Of a DNA stretch of 64,000 nucleotides, positions 1-7,714 are shown in pieces; position 1 is the stretch's first letter; each line of letters starts with the position of its first letter. Made by a program: the position numbers and the translations under genes. The notes beneath the pieces are model-generated. The model was not told the DNA's origin and made no database searches. It saw only the letters and a program-made list of their open reading frames with translations. The stretch lies in the NCBI RefSeq assembly GCF_002156385.1, contig NZ_MVJM01000001.1, positions 762,861 through 826,860 on the forward strand, given 5' to 3'. This DNA is from Halalkalibacter urbisdiaboli. Its GTDB lineage: Bacteria; Bacillota; Bacilli; Bacillales; Bacillaceae_D.

Positions 1-9
1 ATGTATCTT

Positions 10-17
10 ACCTCCTT
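10..17 (-). promoter_or_regulatory. Ribosome-binding site of a gene starting just left of the window
   Basis: Read on the minus strand this is AAGGAGGT. It is followed after seven bases by AT at the very edge, so a start codon would be completed by the base before position 1. This suggests a minus-strand gene divergent from the ccdA-like gene, with the roughly 250 bases between holding both promoters. The gene itself is outside the window. Confidence 0.55.
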
Positions 18-266
18 TTTGAACTAACTTTATTGTAAAAGACTGGTCCACTTTTGCCGACTCGCTTGAGTATGGTTTTTTCTCAGCCTCAAGACTGATT
101 TTGAATTCAGACCTTTGTCCTTTCCGTGAATTTTTCCACTTACAGCCTTCTTCCTTCCCGCAATTCGCTATAATAAAATCAGCATGTTAGAATAAGCTAT
201 ATTGTCCAAAACATTATTAAATTCTAATAGAGAAAGAAATTACCTAATCGAATGGAGGTGCTGAAC

Positions 267-983
267 TTGGGAGAGGTTACAATTTGGTTAGCCTTTTTGG
301 CAGGAGTTGTTTCGTTCTTATCTCCGTGCATATTTCCACTTGTCCCAGCTTATTTAGCGCAATTAACCGGAGCAACCATTGATGGAAACATAGTCGCTGC
401 TGAACGTAAACTTATTCTTTCGAGAAGTATTGGATTCATCTGTGGTTTTACCTCAATATTTCTTTTACTCGGGGCATCATCGACCTTTATTGGTCAGCTT
501 TTTTGGAGTCATCGTCAACTCTTTGAACAAATTGGCGGGATTATTATTACTGTTTTCGGGCTACAAATGATGGGAATTATTTCAATACGGATGCTACTAA
601 GTGAAAGGAAATTTTCAAAAAAACCGAAAAAGACAGCAAGCTTTGCAAACTCAGTTTTACTAGGCTTTTTATTTGGGACAGGATGGTCCCCATGTATCGG
701 ACTCGTTTTGTCCTCGATTTTAATTTTGGCGAGTCAATCAGAGACTATGTGGACCGGAATGTATATGCTATTGATTTATTCAATCGGTCTTGGACTTCCT
801 TTTATTGGTGTTGCCCTTCTTTGGTCAAGGTCCCTTCATAAAATGCGCCGTATTAATAAATGGCTTCCTAAAATCCAAAAGGTGAGTGGCGGAATAATGG
901 TTGCACTTGGCATCTTACTTTTCACAGGTCAGTTTAGTGTCATCTCTGCTTATCTTGCCCGCTTTATTCCGTTTGGACTTTAA
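267..983 (+). CDS. ccdA: CcdA-like cytochrome c biogenesis / thiol-disulfide transmembrane protein
   Basis: Polytopic membrane protein of the CcdA/DsbD transmembrane family, which carries reducing equivalents across the membrane for cytochrome c maturation and extracytoplasmic thiol reduction. Two pseudo-symmetric SPC motifs are visible: SPCIFPLVP near the N-terminus and WSPCIG about 120 residues later, each with the Cys-Pro context that carries the redox pair. About six hydrophobic segments can be counted. An upstream in-frame ATG at 252 overlaps the GGAGGTG ribosome-binding site, so the TTG at 267, six bases after that site, is the better start and gives 238 residues, close to B. subtilis CcdA. 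It stands alone and ends at a strong terminator. Which paralogue it is remains uncertain. Confidence 0.85.
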   Translation: MGEVTIWLAFLAGVVSFLSPCIFPLVPAYLAQLTGATIDGNIVAAERKLILSRSIGFICGFTSIFLLLGASSTFIGQLFWSHRQLFEQIGGIIITVFGLQMMGIISIRMLLSERKFSKKPKKTASFANSVLLGFLFGTGWSPCIGLVLSSILILASQSETMWTGMYMLLIYSIGLGLPFIGVALLWSRSLHKMRRINKWLPKIQKVSGGIMVALGILLFTGQFSVISAYLARFIPFGL

Positions 984-1052
984 AGAAATTTCTAAACCTT
1001 TACTTTATAGTTCACAAACGATAGAAACTATAGCTATCTCGTACCTTATTAA

Positions 1053-1087
1053 AAAAGCCCCTTTTACTTTTAAGTAAAGGGGCTTTT
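1053..1087 (+). terminator. Rho-independent terminator of the ccdA-like gene
   Basis: A stem of AAAAGCCCC plus an ACTT/AAGT extension with one bulged T closes on a short loop and ends in TTTT. It lies 70 bases after the ccdA-like stop codon. Confidence 0.85.
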
Positions 1088-1202
1088 ATTATGTCCAATA
1101 CAAAGGATACTTTCGATTCTTTAAACAGATTATTATAAAAAACAGATAGAAGAACTAGTAGTGTTACACAAATTATGATCGTGAGTAAAAACCCCCACCC
1201 AG

Positions 1203-1405
1203 CGAGGGCACTGAAAAAGGGTGGGTTTCCCTTTTTTCAGTGTCCTTTACGTAATGTGCGTAGCCGTTGCCCGATTTTGCAAGCCTTGCTACGAGTGGTT
1301 TTTTCGTAGCAAGGCTTGCAACGTGCGAAGCCATTACTTCTTCTTTGAGTTACTTAAGAAGGTTTTTCAGTGGCCTCGCTATGAGTGGTTTTCTCATAAC
1401 AGGGC
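1203..1405. repeat. Hairpin-rich interspersed repeat, copy A
   Basis: A composite non-coding element. The first unit (1206-1245) pairs GGCACTGAAAAAGGG with CCCTTTTTTCAGTGTCC. A second unit is a perfect 18-bp stem (1277-1294 with 1304-1321) around a GTGGTTTTT loop, bounded by GTAATG and CATTAC. A third unit near 1381-1400 pairs CTATGAG with CTCATAAC. The same GGGCACTGAAAAAGGGTGGG start and the phrase TGTGCG-AGCCGTTGCC recur at 35149-35302, so this is a dispersed repeat rather than a terminator. There is no transposase. A 94-codon open frame across it looks like chance. Confidence 0.75.
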
Positions 1406-1560
1406 GCTCCACCCAGCCTGCGTATTAATTGCAACAATAACAGTTGCGACGGCTGGTGGATGTACTGTTTTCGTCATAACCATCACATTACGACCGCTAA
1501 GGTGATTCCAATCGTAAAGGGAGTCCTCCCAAAGAAGTCCCATATAGCTAAAGCTGTCCA
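1397..1560 (-). pseudogene. Degenerate HPP-family membrane protein relic
   Basis: Translating the minus strand from 1560 gives WTALAIWDFFGRTPFTIGIT and then LAVVM. After one frameshift near 1480 it continues as VMVMTKTVHPPAVATVIV, ending in AGWSALL and a stop. This matches the transmembrane pattern of HPP proteins, whose signature is T-x-HPPA followed by a helix and a GW-S motif. The N-terminal part is missing (stop codon just upstream, ecsC beyond) and the C-terminal part is cut where repeat copy A begins. It is therefore a fragment, not a working gene. The alternative, chance similarity, is unlikely because both halves match in order. Confidence 0.7.
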
Positions 1561-1566
1561 CCTAGT

Positions 1567-2304
1567 TTATGAACGTTTTTTGGACTCAAACCATCTTATT
1601 CGATAACCATTCATAGCTGTTTCCCCTAGAAGGTCAAGAAACCGGTAATTTGCCGTCGCACCTACGATTGCCCCAAAACCCGGTATGAGCTGAAGCATTT
1701 TCGGCAAATCAATATAATCACGATAATTGATTTGGAAGCTTCGCCAATCAACATCAGCTAAGTATGCCTCTTTATCCGGAAGAAGCTCCCGTTCACGCTC
1801 CCAGTTTTCCAATCGTTCTAACAGTTCTAAGCGTTTTTCCTCACTTGTAAAGGCGAGTTGAAATAACAATAATACAAACAAACGCTCACGATAATCACGG
1901 ACATCAAAGCCATATTGGGAAGCAGTATCAAATAGAAATTTCATTTTTATGCTTAAAAGCAAAGGAAAATCGGCTACCCCAAGCAGAAAGCCTCCAGCCC
2001 CAGTTCCCGCTCCTTCTAAAGCGGCAGTCCTTTTGTATCGTTTTATCAATTGCCTAACATTTTCTTCGCGCTCAACAAAGCTCAGACCTGTGACAGGCTC
2101 TTTCTTCGATGTATATTCTGAACCAACGAGAGTTGCGTGAACCATATGCTTAATACTCGTTGTTACGATTGAATGAATCTTTTCTGGGACATACGTATTC
2201 ATCTTTGTTTGCCATTTCTTTGCGTATCGCCCCGTCAAAGATTGTCTTTTCCTCATCTTACGCTTCCAACGTTCAAGTTCCTCCAACACTACCGTTTCAT
2301 CCAT
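1567..2304 (-). CDS. ecsC: EcsC family protein
   Basis: Third gene of the ecs operon. EcsC proteins are of unknown biochemical role; in B. subtilis the gene follows the ABC transporter genes ecsA and ecsB. The sequence has a charged, helical N-terminus, a Gly/Ala-rich membrane-prone stretch (GAGTGAGGFLLGVADFP) in the middle and a second hydrophobic stretch (LIPGFGAIVGA) near the end, as expected for the family. The open frame extends to 2367, but the ATG at 2304 has GGAGGG eleven bases upstream and gives 245 residues, closer to the known length. The longer version would overlap the ecsB stop as TAATG but has no properly spaced ribosome-binding site. Confidence 0.85.
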   Translation of the reverse strand: MDETVVLEELERWKRKMRKRQSLTGRYAKKWQTKMNTYVPEKIHSIVTTSIKHMVHATLVGSEYTSKKEPVTGLSFVEREENVRQLIKRYKRTAALEGAGTGAGGFLLGVADFPLLLSIKMKFLFDTASQYGFDVRDYRERLFVLLLFQLAFTSEEKRLELLERLENWERERELLPDKEAYLADVDWRSFQINYRDYIDLPKMLQLIPGFGAIVGATANYRFLDLLGETAMNGYRIRWFESKKRS

Positions 2305-2366
2305 TAGTATCCATTCCCTCCTACATGCATCTTCCCTTTCATTACATGTTCTAACATTCCGTTCCA

Positions 2367-3572
2367 TTACACCTTTTTACGCCGATGGATGAGGGTCGTA
2401 CTTCCAAAATAACCAAACACTCCTCCAAGGACGATAGAGATACCTGCAATTTGTAAAGAGGAAACAAAAAGAAGAACGATGACCTGTACGCCAAGCATAA
2501 GAAGTAGCAATCGCAAAGATAGAAAGGTTAACGCCCCTTTTTTTGAAAGTGAATCAATAGGGTACAAATCAACCCACATCATCACATCATAGTGATACCA
2601 TAGCGTAGATAATTGCATCATCACCATATGCATGAATAAAATCAAAACAATAAGCTGAAGCCACCCAGTAGGCAAAACATATAAGAGAAGGGCACAAACA
2701 AACACTAGTCGCAAATAAATCCCAAAATAATCATTTGAGCGAAGAAAGGAACGAGCAAATAAATAATGAAAAATCGATTGCTGCTTATCACCGAGGATTG
2801 GTAATAGTCCGTTTAAATAACGACGCTCACGAATTTGTCGCTTTAATTGCGGAACATCGGTAAATGCATTCGCAATTCGATAAAAGAACATGACCATTTG
2901 CTGTTCGACATTAATTAAGTGCTCCCATTTTAATGACCGTCTTCGTGCTAAAGGACGATAGTATAAAAACAACAGTCCTGCCATAATACCAAACAACGCA
3001 GCGACATATCCAAACCCCGCACCTGTAAAAAGAAGATAACAAAACACGCCATTAACCATACCACGTAATAATAGGTGTCCACGACGCTCTTCTTCACTTG
3101 GTAATCGTTGCTCATTCCAACTCGTTATGACATTCCAAGCTTTAACAATAAACAGTAAAGCAAGCGTAAACCAAAAATCCTCCCCGATTCTCAGAAAAAA
3201 TAATGGGCCTAGAACAATCATGACGACCGAGAGCACACTAACCTGTAGAAGAAATGAATACAAAAGGGATGCTCGAAAATATGAAGTTAGCTTTGCTTCA
3301 TAAGGGAGAAGAAACACAAGGTCGGCATGTTTCACAAAAGTCCGAACCCGACTACGTGTCAATAACCATGTAAACACAATGGTAAACACCCACACTGCTG
3401 GGAAGGTCTCTGGTAACCAATCGAGCATCTGACTATAATAATAACTACCAATGATAATTAACACATAAATCGTGAATAAAAAACCACTATTAAAAATTAA
3501 CCGCAAGTAACGGATCGCTTCATTCCAATAAGAACTTACTCTCTCACGCCAAAGCATCATTCCATCCTTCAT
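2367..3572 (-). CDS. ecsB: ABC transporter membrane subunit EcsB
   Basis: Membrane partner of the EcsA ATPase. In B. subtilis, Ecs affects protein secretion, competence and processing of exported or regulatory proteins, and is linked to peptide export. The 401 residues contain about ten hydrophobic segments arranged in pairs, with a basic cytoplasmic stretch (RRRSLKWEHL and RQIRERRYL) in the middle, close to the known 408-residue family size. Its ATG overlaps the ecsA stop by four bases (ATGA), which implies translational coupling. The assignment rests on this order (ecsA-ecsB-ecsC) as well as the sequence. Confidence 0.9.
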   Translation of the reverse strand: MKDGMMLWRERVSSYWNEAIRYLRLIFNSGFLFTIYVLIIIGSYYYSQMLDWLPETFPAVWVFTIVFTWLLTRSRVRTFVKHADLVFLLPYEAKLTSYFRASLLYSFLLQVSVLSVVMIVLGPLFFLRIGEDFWFTLALLFIVKAWNVITSWNEQRLPSEEERRGHLLLRGMVNGVFCYLLFTGAGFGYVAALFGIMAGLLFLYYRPLARRRSLKWEHLINVEQQMVMFFYRIANAFTDVPQLKRQIRERRYLNGLLPILGDKQQSIFHYLFARSFLRSNDYFGIYLRLVFVCALLLYVLPTGWLQLIVLILFMHMVMMQLSTLWYHYDVMMWVDLYPIDSLSKKGALTFLSLRLLLLMLGVQVIVLLFVSSLQIAGISIVLGGVFGYFGSTTLIHRRKKV

Positions 3573-4312
3573 ACGCTCTCGTCCCTTGTCATTTCAATAT
3601 AGATGTCATCAAGCGTAGCGGTAGGCATGTTAAGGGCTTCTCGCATTTCAACTAATGTTCCCGACAAAACGACCTTTCCTTGATGCAAAATCACAAACCG
3701 ATCACAATATCGTTCAGCAGTTGCCAAAATATGAGTGGACATTAAAACAGCCGCACCGCGTTTTTTCATATCTGAGATGAAATTTAAAAAAGACTGAATG
3801 CCTAAAGGGTCGAGCCCAACAATCGGTTCATCCACGATATAGACAGAAGGTTCAACAAGAAACGCACTCATAATCATCACTTTCTGACGCATTCCTTTTG
3901 AAAAATGACTCGGAAACCATTTTTTCATTTTCACCATTTTAAACTCTTTTAATAAACGTTCAGCCCGCTCTTCAAATACTACTTGTTCCATACCGTAAGC
4001 TAGTGCAGTTAATTCCAAATGCTCCCATAATGTCAGTTCATCGTATAAAATCGGCATTTCAGGTATGTACGTATACGACTTACGATACTCCACGGAATCA
4101 TCTTGAAATGATTTCCCGTTTATCGTAATCCTTCCCTTCTGTGGCTCAAGCAAGCCTAAAATATGTTTAATCGTTGTACTTTTTCCCGCGCCATTCAGAC
4201 CAATTAAGGCAACAATTTCTGATTCCTGAACAGAGAAATCAACATCATGTAGAACAGGTCTTTTCGGGTGATAGCCACCCGTTACCCCTTCTATTTTTAA
4301 CCGTTCTGTCAT
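3569..4312 (-). CDS. ecsA: ABC transporter ATP-binding protein EcsA
   Basis: Cytoplasmic ATPase that powers the EcsAB exporter. Walker A is GLNGAGKST at residues 38-46, the signature region is FSKGMRQKV at about 137-145, Walker B is VYIVDEP ending at D161-E162, and the switch histidine lies in STHIL. The signature has Lys-Gly-Met in place of the usual Ser-Gly-Gly-Gln, a common variant in EcsA-type exporters. At 247 residues it has the same length as B. subtilis EcsA. It is the first gene of the operon, with a GGAG ribosome-binding site upstream. Confidence 0.92.
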   Translation of the reverse strand: MTERLKIEGVTGGYHPKRPVLHDVDFSVQESEIVALIGLNGAGKSTTIKHILGLLEPQKGRITINGKSFQDDSVEYRKSYTYIPEMPILYDELTLWEHLELTALAYGMEQVVFEERAERLLKEFKMVKMKKWFPSHFSKGMRQKVMIMSAFLVEPSVYIVDEPIVGLDPLGIQSFLNFISDMKKRGAAVLMSTHILATAERYCDRFVILHQGKVVLSGTLVEMREALNMPTATLDDIYIEMTRDESV

Positions 4313-4494
4313 ACTTGTAGCTCCTTTGTATGTAGTGTTCTTAACAAAGTATAGTGCGATCCATCTATAATTGCTTCTCTATAAATGAGAATTCTCCTGT
4401 ATAAAATCTGTGAACATCAGATTAAATTCTGCATAGGAGTAATTTAACATTTCATGTAAAATAATGACATACCATTATAGAAGGAGGTGTATCC

Positions 4495-4818
4495 ATGGAA
4501 CAAAAAGATGAACGAATGTATGCCATGCTCATTTATGTCCTTAGTTTTTTCACAGCACTCATCGGTCCACTTATCATTTGGCTATTAAAAAAGGATGAAT
4601 CCGAGCTTGTCGATTATCATGGCAAGGAATACCTTAACTTTTTCATCTCGTATTCTGTTTACGGGATTGGTGCTAGTATCCTCATGCTTTTACTCATTGG
4701 ATTCTTACTTTTACCAGTTATCGGGATCGCTGCACTCATCTTTACAATTATAGCTGCCATCAAAGCTTATGAGGGAGAAAAATACCGCATTCCACTCATA
4801 TTTCGAATCATTAAGTAA
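4495..4818 (+). CDS. DUF4870 (Tic20-like) small membrane protein
   Basis: A 107-residue protein with three hydrophobic segments. The conserved core includes ALIGPLIIWLLKKDES followed by VDYHGKEYLNF, which is the pattern of the DUF4870/Tic20-like family found throughout Bacillaceae. Function is unknown. It has an excellent AGGAGGTG ribosome-binding site and ends directly in a bidirectional terminator, so it is a single-gene unit divergent from ecsA. Confidence 0.8.
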   Translation: MEQKDERMYAMLIYVLSFFTALIGPLIIWLLKKDESELVDYHGKEYLNFFISYSVYGIGASILMLLLIGFLLLPVIGIAALIFTIIAAIKAYEGEKYRIPLIFRIIK

Positions 4819-4866
4819 AAAAATCAGGTTAACATCGGCTCGTTCTACCGTGTTAACCTGATTTTT
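4819..4866. terminator. Bidirectional terminator
   Basis: A perfect 16-bp stem (4819-4834 with 4851-4866) with A-runs on one side and T-runs on the other. It closes the DUF4870 gene on the plus strand and the long Tad operon on the minus strand. Confidence 0.9.
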
Positions 4867-4869
4867 ATG

Positions 4870-5550
4870 TTAGATGAGCAATTCATCTGACCATTTTTTA
4901 ATACTTGTCGTTAAGAGGGCAATGTAAAAAGGGACAAAAAGAAGATTTAATAAGATTGACGTTCCAGTGATCGCTAAATAACTATTTGTAATTCCCATAA
5001 TACCGTAGGAAGTTGCAAATCCAATCACAATTTCAATCAACCCTAATACAAAAATAATCAAAAAGAAACGAAAAAAACGTTTTTTTCCGATAAGAATTGC
5101 AGTTGATATCGTCTTACGAATCGGTTTGTTCTGGATAATAGATAAATAGGGAACAGAAAATAAAAGCACGAAAAGAATCACACCTGGTATAACCAATAAA
5201 CCAAGACCAAGTAAAAAGAAAGCTGTGAAAAGTATAGCAAATCCATAAAAGGCGAATCCTCGCTCAAAAAAAGCAAGAAAGGCTCTCTTTAACCCGTACT
5301 CTTCTCCTTCTAACTCACTATTAAAAAATTCGATAAAGGGTATCTGTACAATTAAAAAGAAAAATACCATTAAAAAGGCATTCGTGACATCGGCTGGAAA
5401 CGATGTCGGATAAAACTGGGCAAAGGTATAAACATAGTTTGTTAAAAATAAGTGAAGAATTAAAAAGGGCAAAATCACAGTAAAGCAAAGAACCAACAGC
5501 TTTGCAATATTTTGTGTATACAATCGAATCGATTGTGAGAGAATATTCAT
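4870..5550 (-). CDS. Unknown polytopic membrane protein at the end of the Tad operon
   Basis: 226 residues with about six long hydrophobic segments and a C-terminal cytoplasmic tail (TTSIKKWSDELLI). I do not recognise a named family with confidence; the overall look is that of the glycerophosphodiester-phosphodiesterase membrane-domain or YciC-like proteins. It lies 16 bases after the tadG-like gene on the same strand and just before the terminator, so it is probably co-transcribed with the pilus genes. Whether it has a role in pilus assembly cannot be told from sequence. Confidence 0.6.
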   Translation of the reverse strand: MNILSQSIRLYTQNIAKLLVLCFTVILPFLILHLFLTNYVYTFAQFYPTSFPADVTNAFLMVFFFLIVQIPFIEFFNSELEGEEYGLKRAFLAFFERGFAFYGFAILFTAFFLLGLGLLVIPGVILFVLLFSVPYLSIIQNKPIRKTISTAILIGKKRFFRFFLIIFVLGLIEIVIGFATSYGIMGITNSYLAITGTSILLNLLFVPFYIALLTTSIKKWSDELLI

Positions 5551-5566
5551 TTTTTCACTCCTTCCC

Positions 5567-6211
5567 TTAAAAATATCGTTCTTGCTCTAACCAAGTTAAG
5601 TATTCTACGAAAGAAAGTGCAGGACCAAATCCTTCGTCCATCATATTTCGTTGACTCTCCTCTAATAATGAATCGAAAATAAACGATTCGAACCTCGCCG
5701 AAGCATGGACTTCAATCCGGTAATCTGAATTAAAGAAAATCAATTTCCCACCATTCGTTTCTCCACCATTTGCTAATATCACGCGTTTCGCCGCATCAGT
5801 CGCATTTTGGACAGCACTTGACATTTTATTACGTAATATCATTTGAAGTTGAATATTATAAACTCTTAATTCGGATGACAACACTTCGTTCATAGCTATT
5901 CGTTCTTTCTCCGAATCGGAAATTGGCCTAACAATCGACTGTTTATGTCTATCTATCTTTTCTTGCAACGTTTCTGCCAACACATCATCTAACGTTAATT
6001 GCGCATCATATTCCGCAATCGCTTCTTTAATAGCTCGATACATCTCTGCTGTAGCCGTAATACTTGCTTGCTCCGCACTATTCGTTGCCTTTCCCTTTAC
6101 TAGAAACGCGTTCGCCATACTAAATATAATTAAAAACATGACAATCATTGCCCCCATTGAGGCAATGACGACAAGTGAAATATTGCCTTCTTCGGAGTGA
6201 ATCACCTTCAT
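5567..6211 (-). CDS. TadG-like pilus assembly protein
   Basis: 214 residues. The N-terminus (SEEGNISLVVIASMGAMIVM) is a short leader, a glycine and then a long hydrophobic helix, the layout of the TadE/TadG pseudopilin-like proteins. After the helix there is an extracellular helical region. The glutamate normally at position +5 after the glycine is not present, which casts doubt on processing by a prepilin peptidase. It overlaps the tadE stop by four bases, so the two are translationally coupled. I infer a minor pilin or anchoring role from the context. Confidence 0.65.
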   Translation of the reverse strand: MKVIHSEEGNISLVVIASMGAMIVMFLIIFSMANAFLVKGKATNSAEQASITATAEMYRAIKEAIAEYDAQLTLDDVLAETLQEKIDRHKQSIVRPISDSEKERIAMNEVLSSELRVYNIQLQMILRNKMSSAVQNATDAAKRVILANGGETNGGKLIFFNSDYRIEVHASARFESFIFDSLLEESQRNMMDEGFGPALSFVEYLTWLEQERYF

Positions 6212-6618
6212 TCTAAACGTCGTCCTTTCACTTCTCGTTGAATCGGAATGGTGGCATTGTATCCAAGAATTTCATCAGGTAGAAACAATATTTTCAGCTG
6301 GACGTCTATTCTTGAAGTAAAAGCACTACTTCCTAACGTAGAAATCGTCGAATAATTCCCACTCGGTGTGTAAAGATTTGCGTTAGCGGCTAAAATCTCC
6401 TGTGCAGCAATCTCTGCTTTTGAACTGTCATTTGTAGCAGCATATACCTTAGCCGCTTCATTAGCAGCCGTTTGAATCGAAAACACCGCAAAACCAGCCA
6501 CAAAAAACTGCCACACAACAAGTAACATCATAAACACAAAGGGCACCATTCCGATAAATTCAATCGTAGCTGAACCACGTTGGTTTTGTTTTATTAAAAC
6601 CTTTAATTTGGGAATCAT
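6208..6618 (-). CDS. tadE: TadE-like minor pseudopilin
   Basis: 136 residues with a basic leader, the motif RGSATIEF and a hydrophobic helix (VPFVFMMLLVVWQFFVAGF). This is the TadE signature: a Gly-x-x-x-x-Glu prepilin peptidase site followed by the membrane helix. The extracellular part begins with AANEAAKVYA, also typical of TadE. TadE proteins are processed and needed for Flp pilus assembly. It is coupled to the tadG-like gene downstream. Confidence 0.8.
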   Translation of the reverse strand: MIPKLKVLIKQNQRGSATIEFIGMVPFVFMMLLVVWQFFVAGFAVFSIQTAANEAAKVYAATNDSSKAEIAAQEILAANANLYTPSGNYSTISTLGSSAFTSRIDVQLKILFLPDEILGYNATIPIQREVKGRRLE

Positions 6619-6799
6619 GTAACTTCCCTCCTATTTAGGAACTGTTGATTTAAATAATCTTTTCTTACTGCTCGTTTTTGGCAAATAGATTGATAACGTA
6701 ATTGTTCCAAGAATTTTTACGCTACACCAGTTAGTGATTCTTTCTATTATTTTTCTGCTATTTTTAATTTACTCTAATCCCAGGATTTACAAATTTATC

Positions 6800-7627
6800 C
6801 TACTCAGGATTTCGAACTGTTCTTATTACATCTTGAAGAAGTCTAGCTTTTTTTTCCGTCCTCTTTTGAATAAATTCTTCTACTCTCTCTTCTAAATTAG
6901 TCTTATTTAAAATTGGCACATCTTTTTCAAAGTTTTTAATAGATTCTCTCAATGTAGATAAAACAACCTTTTTTTGAGAATACCTCAATAATCTCTCAGA
7001 CTCTTGAATGTTTGGCAAATCACTTAATAATAATTTTTTCTTTATAGTTTGGATCCAATTTAAAAGTCTTTCTCTATTTTTAGTTGTTTCATCCATGTAT
7101 AAGGCCTGTTTGTATACAATAGCTGCAAATTTATTTTCTAATTTATCTGCTTCTAAAACATCCTTTTCTGTTAAAAGATTTGTCTTTCTAACTATTTGAA
7201 TATCTAAGTAGTCGTATTCATTACCGATTTTATTCAATAGTTCTTGCCCTTCGATATGAATGCTATAAGCATTAATTATGGCATCAATATCATTTATAAT
7301 TTCTTCATCTACTCTACTTAAAGTTCTTAGATTTCTTAAAGTCCTTACTGTCTCATTTGGTAACTCTAATTCTTTTGCTCTCATAATATCTAACCTTGCT
7401 GAATTTAACATGCTACTGTTATAACGTAAAAAGTATGTAGCTACTTTTTTAGCTATATTGAAACCAATTATTTCTCCATTTTCATTTAATGCCAATGTAC
7501 CTGTCGGACTATTAAAACGAAAATACTGCACAAATTTATAATTCTCACCATTTACTTCTATTGAATAGGGGACTATTTCATATTTTTCGAAAAGTTTCTT
7601 ATACTTTATTATTGTCTTATCTAACAT
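6800..7627 (-). CDS. Unknown helical protein in the Tad accessory module
   Basis: 275 residues, no signal peptide, no obvious membrane helix and no family I can name. The N-terminal 75 residues look like a small alpha/beta domain that ends in FRFNSPTGTLALNENGEIIG. The rest is strongly charged and helical with likely coiled-coil stretches, ending in a lysine/arginine-rich segment. It has a GGAGG ribosome-binding site eight bases before the ATG. It sits between the Trp-repeat gene and tadE on the same strand, with gaps of 87 and 181 bases, so it probably belongs to the same transcript. AT content looks higher than in the core Tad genes. Confidence 0.65.
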   Translation of the reverse strand: MLDKTIIKYKKLFEKYEIVPYSIEVNGENYKFVQYFRFNSPTGTLALNENGEIIGFNIAKKVATYFLRYNSSMLNSARLDIMRAKELELPNETVRTLRNLRTLSRVDEEIINDIDAIINAYSIHIEGQELLNKIGNEYDYLDIQIVRKTNLLTEKDVLEADKLENKFAAIVYKQALYMDETTKNRERLLNWIQTIKKKLLLSDLPNIQESERLLRYSQKKVVLSTLRESIKNFEKDVPILNKTNLEERVEEFIQKRTEKKARLLQDVIRTVRNPE

Positions 7628-7714
7628 GGATTTCCTCCATTTAAATTTAGAAGTGGATAAATGAACATAAACTTAATTTCTTAGTCAATCTTCAAGATTC
7701 AGGTCACTCTAACA

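Noticed and set aside
1221-1505. 94-codon open frame on the plus strand
   Set aside because: It runs through hairpins of repeat copy A and across the HPP relic on the other strand, has no ribosome-binding site and no sensible protein composition.
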